From Seiridium cupressi (lineage: Eukaryota > Ascomycota > Sordariomycetes > Amphisphaeriales > Sporocadaceae): DNA of 64,000 nucleotides. Under the pieces are notes generated by a model. It made no database searches. It was not told the DNA's origin and saw nothing but the letters and a program-made list of their open reading frames with translations. The stretch is from the NCBI GenBank assembly GCA_036674765.1, contig JARVKI010000018.1, forward strand, positions 372,001 to 436,000, read 5' to 3'. Within the stretch, counting starts at the first letter, position 1; the number at the start of each line of letters is the position of its first letter. The position numbers were made by a program, and so were the translations under genes. Of the stretch, positions 1 through 12,256 are shown piece after piece.

Positions 1-2557
1 AATACTGTTAGGGCGGAATCATCTAGATCGAGTGAGCGAATTCAGCAAGAAGACTGCCGGATCGTCATCCCGCCTCACCACACAAACGCACTATGTAGTA
101 GTCTACGCGAGCTTGCGATGTCATGTATGCTTGAAGAATGCCACGATATGTGAGAAGTTATGACCGCCAAGCTCTGGAGCTCCGCCGATCCATGCAAACA
201 TGCAGCAACACTATACTGCTCCGGCTCATGTTACCAGGAAGGATGACTCACTGGCACCACGGCTACTGCAGCTGCACGATCGGCTCCGTCTGGTAGTGCC
301 ACAGTAGCTGCTCTTCCGCAAAGGGAGAAGAAACCTGAAACACCAAAAACGCGCGAATTGGGAAGAGAGACTAAGAAACACCGGGACGACGAGGGCCAAT
401 CGTCCCGAAACCCACGCGGGCGCGATGGTGGAGTTGCGCTGCTCGCCGTGCCGATTGGGCGGCGCGTGGACAGGGGGCGAGCGCGTGGCAGCCGTCCAAT
501 CACGACTCCCAGGACCGTGGCTGGGAATTCGCACCAGGACGTGGTGAGCCACGCTCGACGCCAGAACGGCTACGCGCCCAGGACCGGGAAGGCTGTGCAA
601 AAAATGACACGAAAAAGGCCCCCGGGTCTAGCGGCACCTGTCAGGTGTCGAGGCCGCTATCCGCCGAACTCTGCTTACCGCGCGATAGACTCAAGGCATG
701 AGAAGGGGAGATAAGCAAGGGCGCCTCAGGACGAAAATCAGACGGGCTGCCCTATTTCGGACCCACGGCAATCTCTACAGCCGCCCATGGTGTCCACCAC
801 CTGACCTCGACTGATGAGACAGCCGCCTCTGGCAGACGATCGTGCCTCAGGGTCGTTGCAGGGCTGTACCGTAGGCGCTGTGGCACGGGGGCTGAGCCGG
901 GGTTTACCGTACTATAGCAAATCTCCCATCCCATACCGACGAGAACCGGCCGGATCGGCTTTTTGTCTCTCCTGCCTTTCTTTCCCTTCATGCATGGAAC
1001 GAAATAGCCGCCCGCGCGGATCTGCGTTTAAATTAACAGCGGCTGCGACACTCAGGATTCATTTCAGCAGGCGCCTGCCGCTTGCCTCACCATGAAGAAA
1101 AGAAAGAAAGCCAAATCTCTAAGCGGCCCTGTCACTGCGACAAGCGACCAAAAATAGAAGCCGCTGAAGAAGCTTTGCTCTTCTCGGCGGACAAGTGTCC
1201 CGAGTCACGAGGGTGCGCATGCGACCAAGCGAGAGCATTCAGTGAGACTCGGCACGGGGGCCCGCGACTGGCTTGAACCGCCCACCTGAGGAAGCTTTCA
1301 TTTGGGCATTGTGCGCGCTTGCACAGTCCGACTATGCGACAGACGCAGGAGAGGCGGAACTGCGCTCGTCACTTGCCAGCTGCACGCGAAGTATCATCGC
1401 GGGCAGTCGCGAGACTTCTCGTTCGTCGCGAAGGGCAACGTCACCGCTGCGCGCAAGTCGTGTGTCTTCGCGACTGGTTGTGTCCTCCAGAGGCGCGTCG
1501 AATAGTAAACCCCCAAGCTCTGCGGGTAGATCCAAGGCCAACCCCACACCCGCGTTTTCTCAACAATCCATGCGCTCTGCACGCTACCGACTGGGGACGC
1601 ACTCGTAGCACATGACTAGAGAGAGGGCTAATGCAGCGATGGTATCCGCAGCGTGTCTAAATCGAGCGTGACTCATAGACGCTGCATACTGCATTGGTAC
1701 GTGGTACCGCGCTGGGGGGGGGGGACCTCGAACCGTCAACCCAGTCAGTGTGCAGAACAGGGCTGCGACGGTGAAGGACCCCGGCTTCTGCGCCTGATAG
1801 GCGGTATGTCGTAGGACGGCTGTACAGGGGTCTCGACGACCGGGGGGCACTGGACGGGACCACATAGTCGCTTCCATCGTATAGTGCTTGACGGCACTCG
1901 AACCACACGGTCCTGCGCGCCTATGGCTTGCTGGCGGCGCAAAGTGCATCCAGGCGCCAAGCTTTGCCATCCGCACTTTGCATCTCGCATCTGCATCTGC
2001 CTCTTCCACCCCAAGCCCAATACTAGACCCGACCAGACCCATCGGCCAGACCAAGAAACTGCTCGGCTTCTGGCATGCATGCCCGTCGAAGCCGACACTC
2101 TATTGCCATTTTCTCCATGTTTCAGATTTCGTTCTCTGCATATGCCATCGACATCATCTAATCAAAATCGCGGCCTAGTGGGCTGATTGTGTGGCCCATC
2201 GTGGGACGTCGTTCCCAAGGATAAGTAGACGCTCTCGTCCTGTCGTCTACCTCGTTTCTGTTCGGTATTTCTCATCAGTTCAGCCGTTTCCAGTCCAATA
2301 CCAATCCTTTCCCTCCTTTCCTTGACTCCCCCCTCTCCTCTCAAACATTGTTAGATCTCCTAGAGAGAGGTAGGCCGCCTGTAACGCGACCTTGGTTCCC
2401 TCTTCCTGCTTCACAGCAACTTGCATCGTCATCGTACATATCAACACCTTTTTCACGACACATACTCAACAGTGGAGCCGGTCTCCCTTCTTGTCAATAA
2501 TCTAATCATATCGACGTTGTTGTCTTGGTTGACAGCAGCACCTTGCTCATCTTCGAC
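1..2557. other. Long upstream region without a supported gene
   Basis: About 2.5 kb before the first gene. Open frames here overlap on both strands, are arginine/serine/proline-rich and show no recognisable domain or splice pattern, so I treat them as chance. The last 300 bases are pyrimidine-rich (CT-rich stretches near 2280-2345), as is usual just before fungal transcription and translation starts, so the promoter and 5' leader of the gene at 2558 probably lie here. The stretch also has a run of G near 1713-1722. No tRNA, transposon or repeat was recognised. Confidence 0.5.
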
Positions 2558-4293
2558 ATGGCTTCGTGAGTGCCACTATTCCAGTAATCCTCTGTTTACA
2601 TGGGGCCCCATCTGACTAATACCATAATAGTCTGGCAGCAGACATGTCTTTTGATTTCACCTTTCCCTCTTGCGAGCCCGCCACCCCGCCGAGCTTCTCT
2701 TTTGATCCGTCTCTGCTCGAGATCCCGTTCCATCCTGGACATGCTCGCACGAGCTCGTATAATTCCATCATCTCCACCACCGAGTCGTCGCCGTCCGACT
2801 CGATCAGCACACGGGTCACCACTCCATCGCGCTCGCCCGCCCCAATTCGGCAGCATGGCCCTATCTTGTTGCCCAAGATCCGTTCTCAAGACCAAGAGAT
2901 CAGGCAGTCTCCTGCAAAGCGTGCCAGGACTTCATTGACACCCGCCCCCAAGCCTAGCCGCCAAGCCAGTTTCCGCCCAAGTCACACCCGGAGCTACACC
3001 AACCCCGAGACCTTGAACCAGTTCTCCGCCGCCTTCTACGCACCAAGCGAGGGCCAGACTCAATACTCGCAGTCTCTCATGTGCTCGCCCGTCATCTTTC
3101 CTCAGGATGACATGCAATCCCGTCGGGCATCCACATGCAGCTTGGACGGTACGACCCTGGAGAAATACGGCTTCCCGACCTATCGCCAAATGCCTTCATA
3201 TCTGCCAGCCGTCTCTCAACCTGCTCAGGTGGATTCATACATGTACTCACAATACGTGCCTCGTGCGCCCTCTCCATTGAGCATTGCTTCCACACCTGAG
3301 CCAATCGCCTCCACAACCATGATGAGCTACCTCACCTCGGCAAACCCTGCACCGTCTCTGGTCCGGAACATCTCCTTCCCTCTTCGGGATCCCAACACTA
3401 GACACTTCTGGTGGGACGTCCGCCAGATTCGCTCGTGGTCCGACTTCACATCTTCCACCATCCTCTCCCTTCCCGGCGCATCAGGCCTGCTTCAGTGCCC
3501 TGTCCCCGCTCCTCTACTTCCGCAGCCGTCGACTTCGTCCCGGCATCCGGAGACCGAGTCTGCACTTCACCAGATCTACGCCTCGTACTACCTGCCCAAG
3601 CTCAACTCAGCCCTAGCCCTATCTTCGCAGCGCCCCCTACAGCTCTCAGTCCCAGCATCAACCAAGCAGACTGGTACCTCGGAGCACATCTTCACCGCCA
3701 ACGTCGCTGGAGAGTCTAGCTCGGCAGCCGCCATCTTCGGAGGCAAGCCCACCGCCAGAGTCGTCGGCATGGTCAAGTCATTCGACCGCTTCAACACGGG
3801 CATGCGCGTCGAGGGCAACATCAAGCGCGTCGAGTACCTGCGCGGCCTCTCGCATCTGCACCACGTCATGCGCGAGCACGGCTGCCGATACGGATTCATC
3901 CTGACCGAGATCGAATTGGTCGTCGTCCGCAACGGCGGTGAAAGCACCCCTCACTTTGGCTTCCTCGAGGTCAACTCGGTCCAGCTGGCCGCCACCGGCG
4001 AGTGCGACGAGGATGATGATGAGGAGCAGAAGCTGACGGCATGCCTCGCTCTCTGGGGCCTGTGCATGATGGCTGCCGACGAGCAGGCGCCGGGCCAGTT
4101 TGGCTGGAAGAGCGAGATCGGTGCTCCCGCCGAGGGAACGCGGAGGAAGGCTCTGCCCAGGGATGACTGGATGCCGCAGCCACAGCTGGCGGAGAAGAGG
4201 GAGGCAAAGCGGGCCAGGGGCTGGGTGCTCCCTGAGGACCCTGTCGGCCGCAAGGAGCTAGGCAAGCGAGGTGTGCGGTATGGTGCCTGTTAG
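2558..4293 (+). CDS. Conserved fungal protein of unknown function (556 aa)
   Basis: Two exons: 2558-2565 and 2631-4293. The first coding exon carries only ATG GCT TC; a 65-nt intron (gtgagt...taatag, branch CTGACTAAT) joins it in frame to the long exon. An ATG at 2644 would also open the long exon, but the spliced start adds MASLAAD cleanly and uses a consensus donor. The N-terminal 250 residues are Ser/Pro-rich and probably disordered. A compact C-terminal half begins around the FWWDVRQI motif, continues through HLHHVMREHGCRYGF and an acidic DEDDDEEQ patch, and ends in a basic tail. I have a vague memory that relatives are labelled sialidase in databases, but I see no Asp-box repeats, so I do not assign that activity. 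Function unknown; likely nuclear or cytosolic, since no signal peptide or membrane segment is present. Confidence 0.85.
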
Positions 4294-5948
4294 ATGGTGG
4301 GCCGGAATGGAAAGTAAAAAAGTTCCTGGCTTGGCGGGTCCAAGTCAGCTGATGAAAACCGAATGATGATGATGGTTGATAATGAACGCATGGTTACTCT
4401 GGCTCATTACTTCAAAGAGGGGAAGCATTACATTAGATCCGATCGAATTGGACTGGACTGGACGGTTTTATCTGTCCATGGTTATGATAAGCATGCCAGT
4501 GGGTACTACACTTTAATCATTCAATCAAAAAAGTTAAATTTATTCATACCTGATTCTCAACCTGTGGGCTGTGAAGTGTCACATCTCGTCTCCCATGTTT
4601 TTGACTTGTATACAAATCAGTGTCCCGAGTTGAAAGGTGTACATGGGTTGTCAAGTAGTGCGCCGAGGACGCTAAATTTTCACCATAGCCTAGTACCATC
4701 AATAATGAATCTACCAAGCTCAAGCACAACTACACCCTACAAATGCTTCACCCATCGATTGCTCTAGTATTCTGAACCGAATTAGGAATTATTCCATACT
4801 GTTCCATTCTATCTCGCGTCATTCCATATGCTTCATTGGACTTTTCTATAGATGCACCAGTTCATCCAACTACTGCTTATTACATCTTACCACATTCAAC
4901 CATAATCACGGCAAGGTAATTCAATGGATGGGCCAGTTGCGTTGCATTTCATCCTGTCGTGCCACTCACCGAATCTAACGCCCAAGTTCTCTGCATCTCT
5001 ATGCGGATTGATGGTTGAGGCACTTTACATAAAATCTGTACATATCGTCGTCCATCGGGAAGTCGGTGGATAATACCCATGAGCAGTACATCATACTCAA
5101 ACCAATAATACCCAAGATAGTGATATGAAAAGATCAAGCCGTATCGTTACGAAGTGGACTGAACTGGACAACAGACATTCATCCTGGTGGGAGACAGTCA
5201 GATATAGGCCTGGCATGGTTTAAATTAACTCATGGTTGTGAAAACTTGTTTATATTGCAGCGCTCTGAACTTGAACGAGAGCCGCTTACTCGATACATTG
5301 TATGCCACCCAACTGTCACGTGAAGGCCTCATGGGTTATATAGAACCGCAAGGGAGCTATGAACCGAATGCTGCTGGTGAGAGTTGAACGGAACGCGGAA
5401 GAAGACTTACTCGACACAAATAGGTCCAGTCCATAAGGAATGACGGTGTGAAAGCAGCTCAGCTGTATCATGTGAGTGGGATTGCCAAGTTCTCACTGGA
5501 AGTCTTACTATACCGAATCTAGCTGGTCTCAGTTAAAATAAGGCAAAGGCTGGTCTTGGCGTGGCTTAACTCAATTGAGTCGAGCAGAGTCGATTGATTC
5601 CTTCGAGGCAAGCAGGAAGGCAAACCAGCAACCTCAGTGATCGAATGGACAAGTCTATACAATGACAAAAGACATAGTATGCTGTTATATATGACTAGAG
5701 AATACAAAGTGATTCTAGGAGGAAGTACCACCAGTCTGAAATCCCGCCAAGACTCCGAGTTTCATAAACCCACCCATACTCCGTGCGAACTATGATCCCC
5801 ACTCCCCGGTACAACACTGTATCAAATTTTTCACATCTCCACGTCGATCTCCGCCATCTCATCATATACCTCATTCCCCTCCTCTTCTTTCATCCAATCA
5901 CACCATCACGGTGTTGAGGTTCTCGGTCTAAGACGAGCACGAATCAAA
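4294..5948. other. Intergenic region, AT-rich 3' flank
   Basis: This stretch between the 556-aa gene and the tRNA gene contains the probable 3' UTR of the former (an ATGATGATGATGG run just past the stop). A 134-codon open frame at 4363-4767 starts with four Met codons and has no domain; it is probably chance. Nothing else was recognised. Confidence 0.5.
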
Positions 5949-6034
5949 GGGGTTGTGGTCTAGTGGTATGACGTTTCCTTAGCATGCGATAAAAAGCATG
6001 GAAAAGGTTCTGGGTTCGATTCCCAGCTACTCCA
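5949..6034 (+). tRNA. tRNA-Ala (AGC) with a 14-nt intron
   Basis: A cloverleaf can be folded by hand. Acceptor arms 5949-5955 and 6027-6033 pair with one T-T mismatch and contain a G3:T70 wobble, the classic alanine identity element, plus A73. The D stem is GTC/GAC, the anticodon stem TTTCC/GGAAA, and the T arm CTGGG-TTCGATT-CCCAG. Anticodon AGC is at 5981-5983. An intron of about 14 nt (5985-5998) sits one base 3' of the anticodon, the standard position for nuclear tRNA introns. A T-rich tract follows at 6036-6041, consistent with Pol III termination. The D-arm region (TGGTCTAGTGGTATGA) looks more like fungal tRNA-Pro than tRNA-Ala, so a structural scan should confirm the isotype. Confidence 0.85.
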
Positions 6035-7819
6035 TATTTTTGCAGTTTTCTTGCTTGAATAGTCTTTTTTTGTGCACGAGTGGGCTGTCACGCGTATGGC
6101 TATCACCTGACTAGTCATGAAGGCAATGGTCAAGTTGCGTTATCCTCTGTAGCTGCGTCGTGGTGAATTCTCAACTGTTCAATTTTATTGCATCTACCCA
6201 TCGTCGTCGCGTGCTTGGCTTGCACTCCTCGACAAGAAGCTTTCTCAGCACACAAAATTGGGACAATAGTCGGTCTCCGATTATTCAACGAATACTGGAT
6301 TTTCACTTCACGTGGACGTCAAGTAAAGATTGCCGCCTCTAGTGCGTACAATAAATAGGCATTCAACTCGACAGGCGACTCGCAGCTCTTGACGAGGAGA
6401 CCTCACGTATCAGTGATGCTGGGCCAAATTTCATAGAACTCGTTGAGTGCCTAGTCGATGGGATTTATGTACTTAGTGCACGTTTAAGCCTCTACTATTT
6501 CAACGAGTTTAAACGCTGTATACTCCGTGAGACTCAAATCCATGTCGACTCCAACATTGTTTCTTTTCCAGATCTGCCTCTCTTTCTATTGCCTGCCTGC
6601 CTGCCTGCCTGACCCGCTTGGCGAATTCCTCAACCAGCCGAGGGGTTTGGCAACCCAGGTACATTGATTGCGATCTACCTGTTATGATAATGCGAAGGCT
6701 TTTCGCTAGTCAGTGGCATTCAAACGGAAAATCTGGGCATATACTGATCTAAATTAGTCTTTGTCATGGATCTGTGCTATCTAACAATTACTTATAGTTA
6801 TTCTACATTATTGTACACTCCTCCATTATACCGTATAGATACAGTCTAGACGTAATTCTTCTCTGCTAGTGCCTTCGTGAGGGGTTTTCTTTTTATTTTT
6901 ATTTTTCTCTCTTTCTCTTTGGCGCAATGCCTATAACTACTCTAGTTCAGGCATTCCCTATCTTGAGCTTTATAGGGTGCATGAGTCTAAAAGCGAAGTA
7001 CCTTTTTAGAAACAGAATATCGCAAATAGCGTAACACCATGGAGGAAAAAATGTATTCAAGAGACTAAAAGATGTACTCATGGAGTAGTGACCTTTATTG
7101 TACATCTTGAATGCGATAGTTTCGCGTCTACCTTTCGATATCAAGTCTCTCGGCGAAGATACTCGCCCATTTTCTTCACACATTCTAACTCCAACGCTTG
7201 CCGATAGATTAAGTCCCGAGCCGGGACACCACACCAGCTGATCTTCAATAAACAAAGGAGGCCAAACTAGTCGTTGAGTATCGGCCACTCCCTGTTCCAA
7301 AACCCCCCTACAAGAACCTGGGACGGTCCTGCCAGTATCTGTTAACTGACAGCTACAAGCGCGAATTGGAGTTTTCAGCAGGTCAAGGCTGCGCAACAAG
7401 ACCAAGGTGTACGCATTCTCAATTTTAGCTACGTATCTCGAGGCTCCTAGCTAATGTAGCGCACGCCACACCCTGCTTCCAAAGAGGCACTTTCACTTAG
7501 TCCGCAGCACTACTGCCCGCTAACGGCCATCAACAACGAGAGCTGAAAACATGTTCCACAAAAGGGGGACCCAGAAGGCACGATCTGGAATTGTGCAATG
7601 TCTTCATCTGTGATAATGAAACGTCATCGTCCCCGTTATGAAACACATCGCAGAGGGAGAAAAGGCTCCAGATCGCCTTAGGAGGGCGCACTTTTATTTT
7701 TTTACTGCGCGAAGACCACACTTAGCAACTGGACTTTCATCGCTTTCGTTCGACGGGGGACTATTGGCGAGGAATTTTATTCATACCGTGCTCTGAAACC
7801 CCACAGCAGCGCTCCAGCA
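6035..7819. other. Intergenic region with a short tetranucleotide repeat
   Basis: No gene with support. The stretch includes a (GCCT)5 run near 6591-6611 and a T-rich stretch near 6890-6920. An open frame of 152 codons on the minus strand (6947-7405) has no recognisable domain, splice pattern or codon signal and is left out. Confidence 0.5.
6591..6611. repeat. (GCCT)n microsatellite
   Basis: Five consecutive GCCT units are visible in intergenic DNA between the tRNA gene and the glycosyltransferase gene. Confidence 0.85.
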
Positions 7820-9050
7820 ATGGGTCGGCTTACGAGCGTCAATGTTGCGTATATCGGCATCGCGCTGATATTCTCGCTTGGCGCATTGATCTATACCCAC
7901 CGACAATGGCAGGCGTCAGCAGATCTAGCCAGGCCGTTGCCGTCCAATTCTTGGGCCGCGGCCGCTGAAAGGCACAAAAATTCTGATGTCTTCAACAAGA
8001 CATTAGGCGTAAGTCGTTCCAGGCAATTCATTCTGAGGTGGTCGCTAATAACTGTATAACATAGTTTGAGAAGGTGTTTGCGATAGGCCTCCCAGACCGC
8101 TCAGATAAGCGGGATGCGTTGACACTCATGTCGGCGTTGACCGGGTTCCATATCAGCTGGATAGATGGTGTCAACGGAAGCAATATCCCCGACAAGGCAC
8201 TGCCGATTGTAGGTCTTTCCCGGCTACCTGCCGTGCATGTGTAGGAGGCGCCACTGACAGTCTTCAGGGATGGGATAGACAAACCCTGAGAGACAGTAAC
8301 CTGGGCTCGTGGCGTGGTCACATTAACACAATGCAGAAGATCGTCCAGGACCGCATTGGCTCGGCGCTCATCATTGAGGACGACATGGATTGGGATGCGA
8401 ATATCCAGACACAGCTGTATCATTTTGCTGCCGCATCAAAAGAACTACAGGCCGGCTGGAAGCAGGATGAGCCGGCAACGATTGGAGATAGCCCATACGG
8501 ACAGGATTGGGACATGCTATGGGTCGGTATGTGTGGTAGCACCTTGGATGAGGATCTCCCAGAGTGGCTACAAATCCCGCCAGAGCAGAAGGACGCCCGC
8601 AAAGTCATAATTTCCGATGACCCGACGGTACCGCCTAGGAACCACATCAAGGGGAATATGGGCTTCAGCTGGGACATATACCCGCCTCAGTCCCGCATGG
8701 TCTTCATCCCTGGGGACAACATCTGCAGTTTCGCGTACGCTCTGTCATATTCGGGTGCCCAAAAAGCACTGCAATATCTGGGACTGGAGGGACAACACAA
8801 ACCGTTCGACAACCACCTCAGTGATCTATGCCGCTTGCGGGCAAACGGTATGCGCTGCGTGAGTATCACCCCTTCCTTGTTCGTCCACCACAAGCCCAAG
8901 GGTAACACGAATGGGGACTCGGATATCAACGGGCCGGGAAAAGGCGCAATAAGGGAAGTTGGGTTTACAGAAAACATTCTCTACAGTACGCGCCTGAATC
9001 TTCGTAATCTCATAACGGGACAGCAACTCGAGAAACAGTGGACGGATTGA
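7820..9050 (+). CDS. Glycosyltransferase family 25 (LPS-biosynthesis type), type II membrane protein
   Basis: Three exons, 7820-8008, 8065-8208 and 8268-9050, give 371 aa; both introns are phase 0 with consensus ends (gtaagt...catag; gtaggt...ttcag). Residues about 9-27 form a single hydrophobic anchor after a short cytosolic tail, as in Golgi glycosyltransferases. The lumenal part starts FEKVFAIGLPDRSDKR, typical of GT25, then has an EDD motif (residues 147-149, LIIEDDMDWD), the likely metal/nucleotide-sugar site, and FDNHL near 290. Family knowledge: GT25 enzymes transfer galactose or related sugars from UDP-sugars; fungal members are mostly uncharacterised. It ends 90 bp before the stop codon of the convergent regulator gene, so the 3' UTRs probably overlap. 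Family call fairly sure; substrate unknown. Confidence 0.88.
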
Positions 9051-9140
9051 TATGTCCTATCGGGCAGCTTCATAGTTTAATAGACTCAAATCCTTGAAAT
9101 GTCACGAATGATAGAACCATTGGTAATGCTTACTTCAAAC

Positions 9141-11333
9141 TCAGCCAAGAACAGGCAGCAGCTCAAGCGTCGAAGCACCCTCTTGGTAGGCCTCGCAAGA
9201 TCGGCTCGTAATCCATCCGTTCGGGGTCTCAGATCCTACAAACGCACCAGGGGACTGCGATAGTATCGTTGACGATGTTCTAGATGGATCACACAGCCCA
9301 TTGTTATCGCAACTGGCTGTCAGTTCTGCGACCCACTCCGTGTGAACTCCGAGGCTGACTTCTTCGTGATTGATGATTGTGTGGTGGGCTTTCACATCTT
9401 CGCCATGTGGCCGAGCCTCATCACTGCCGAACGGCCAGGCTACAAGTTTGAAAAGGTCTGCCGCAGCGGCGTGTAATTCCGTATCGCCTGACACAGGAAC
9501 CATGAGGAGCTCCATTACTGAGGACGCCTGATTAGGTCCTGCGGACTCGCCGTCACTCAGGATAGATTGATGCGTTGCATTGAATGCAACTTCCATTGAA
9601 GTCAGATAGCCGGCAAGTGTCCGATGGAATCCGCGAGCGACTCCATCCAGCTCGCCGCAGTAAAACAGTATCTCCATCATCTTCTGCGCCAGCGCGAGAT
9701 CGTCGTTCCATTCCTCATCAATGCGGCCCTTGAGAACCTTCTGGAAGCAAAGAAATAGGAGGAGGCAGCATGCCACGTAGGCCTGGAATCTTGACACGCG
9801 TTAGTAAATAGCTTGCTTATGGTGGGCGAGTTTCGAACTTACATGCAGAGCCAACAATGCCTGACAGCGCCACCTTCACTATACATGAGATAAGAGAATC
9901 GCGCGGACTGCCGTGCCGTCATAAGTCCTTCATGCATCCAATTACCCCATCCATGAAAATCGTCATCACGCTCGCCCAGCACGCCACGGCGCCGAAGCAT
10001 GCATCGAAAGAGAAGCAGCCTTGCCCCTAGGTGTGAAAGGTGAAGGTAGTAAAGCTTGAACCTGGCCGTGGAGCTGACGGGCGCGTCAAGCATATTGGAA
10101 GGCTGCGCATCTGTCGGCAGTGCATCGTACCATTCCTGCAGAGAACGTTTCAACGCAGTGAAATGGGACGTGGGAATATTTTGCTTTAGAGGATCAGTAT
10201 CAACATTGCCTCTGAAACTTCGAATTTGGCTCACTGTGTTTGGAAGGACCTGTAATAACTTGTGCTTTTGGATGGCAATTCTAGCCATAGCCTGCTGAAA
10301 GAACTCAGTGTCCTCAAGACCGCGTGGAGTCTGCAACTCGATATCCCGCCACGTCAGCTCATGAAGTGACACAGAACGAGCGGGAGACCAGCCCAGAGTC
10401 GTCTGGAGCCAGAATTGTAACGTCAGAAGGCACCTCCATATTCGTTTCTGCTCACCCCATTCGTGGGGTTCGACTGAAGGAGGGACTTGGCCGTCATAGA
10501 GACCAAGATTGCGTGATATCCCAAGTCCCAGCTCAATGTATGCCAGCGCCACCGTCGCTTTCATTACGATGTTACGGGCTGTAAGCAGTGCGCAGACCTT
10601 GATAGCATTGCGGGGGTCGGACTCGACGCATTCGTCCAGGAACATCTTGGCAACCGAGTAGAAGTAATCACCAAGATGGGCAGGAATCTTGCCACGAGAA
10701 AAGCAGGAGCCCACAGCAGCCATGGCACATGCTTGACAAAGTAGCGACTTCTGCACTGGCAATACAGCTTCGCGGATGCTGCCGAGCAAGGCGACAGCAT
10801 CGGGCTCCGAATACGAGTAGAAGAGGAAGTCGGTGCAGCCATTAAAGTAGACAAAGGCATCCTCGATGACGGGGAGGTTCGTGTGAAGGAAACGTAGGAT
10901 ATTCCCGACATCAAACGGATTTTCTATGGTATCCACCAGTTGACCGGTAGATGATGGTGCAATTGCGCTCGAAGGGTTTGTCTTTAGCTCTCGGCTGAGG
11001 GCAAGTTCCTTGCGGAGTTCTACGATCTCAGCCGCCATCGCTTCCCGGGCCATCCTGGGTTCCGGTCCATAGACACATTTGCGGCATCTCTTCCGGCAAG
11101 GCTCACATTGTGGCTGCCGGCCGTCGCACTGAGGGGGTCGGTCAATATTGTCACATTGAGCTGGAAAGATGATTTACCCTTGTCTTGCGAGTACGGCACC
11201 ACTCGCATGCCGAATGCGCAACAACGCGCTTCTTGTCCGACATAGCTTGGTGGATTTCATCCTCATTCAGCCTGCCTTCCGCCGGCCGTGGCTGGATCGG
11301 TAGGAATTTTCTGGGTTGGCCGTCGCCGGACAT
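9141..11333 (-). CDS. Zn(II)2Cys6 fungal transcription factor
   Basis: Three exons on the minus strand, 11178-11333, 9843-11128 and 9141-9789, give 696 aa. The zinc cluster is split by intron 1 (49 nt) after CEWCRTRKTR and restored as C43-x2-C46-x6-C53-x6-C60-x2-C63-x6-C70, the canonical spacing, with an extra Cys at 67. This perfect restoration supports the model. It is followed by a short coiled region (MAAEIVELRKELALSREL) and a long middle homology region of the fungal-specific factor type. I chose the Met at 11333; an upstream Met at 11378 would add 15 residues. Target genes are unknown. The HMT1-like transporter lies downstream of its promoter on the same strand and is one candidate target, but that is only a positional guess. 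Confidence 0.88.
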
Positions 11334-12256
11334 TTGCGTCGGTGGCAAAGTTGAAAAGTAGCAGTCGTAATTAAGCAATCATCAAGACCCCATGTTGAAT
11401 GGGAAGGGCTGACGGAAAGCATGACACAAGATCACGATTTTATAGCACGAGATTTTATCGAGAAATCGAGATTCGGTAGGCGTGCTGGCAGTCTGACAGC
11501 CTGGCGGTCGGCTTTGGTGCAGATGCAACGTACAATACACTGTAGGCAAGGGCAATTCGCCATAGAGGAAATGAAGCAGCCGAGCTCGATCCGTAACGGG
11601 CTGGGTCCAGGATGCATGTAAGCAGGGCCTTTTCAAAGTTTGGAGGTCGGGTTTGCTCCCCTTTTCGGCGCCACCGAGTCCCCCGCAAATAGTCTAGACC
11701 TGCTTCCGTTATATCCAATACCCACAACTGAACCAGGCCTGGCGTTACGTTCCCTTCGTGACAGCCGTTGGCCTCCGTGTCACGTAGTCACTCAACGAAA
11801 CCGACTAGGCAAAGCCAATGCTAATTTGTGCTTCCTTGTCACCGAATTGCGGCCGCGTTGGTAATAAATGCAACAGACCTACCTAGCATACTCAACTTTG
11901 AAAGCGGTTGACCTGCGTCATACGATTCGGGTCGCGCGATTGCTGAGCCCTGATGCACGGTTCCATGTTGCCAACTCCCGGGGTGCTGCATGCATCCGAA
12001 CAGCTTGCTTTTCCCGGTCCAATGAGTGAAGCGGACGAGGTATCTCCCTTATCAAGATCCTCCTCTCATTCTCTCATATTGATTAGATCCACTAGGAGAA
12101 CAATTCCAAAATCCAAGCAACGTTGACGACAGCGCCCGATCACGTTTAATGGTCGCCAAGCCTTAGGTTCCCATTGATATTACCCGGGAAGACTCGCATA
12201 CAATTATACCAGACCTCTATTCTACATCACGATACAAACAAACAACTGCGCAGGAC
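11334..12256. other. Intergenic region between HMT1-like gene end and regulator start
   Basis: This stretch holds the promoter and leader of the minus-strand Zn2Cys6 gene and the 3' flank of the minus-strand ABC transporter gene. The open frames present are short and overlapping. No repeat or RNA gene recognised. Confidence 0.5.

Noticed and set aside
226..2186. Cluster of open frames up to 156 codons on both strands
   Set aside because: They overlap each other, are arginine- and serine-rich, and show no domain or splice logic.
4363..4767. 134-codon plus-strand frame
   Set aside because: Lies in the 3' flank of the 556-aa gene, starts with repeated Met codons from an ATGATG run, no domain.
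6947..7405. 152-codon minus-strand frame
   Set aside because: Composition without features of a fold, no homologous motif, no introns nearby that extend it.
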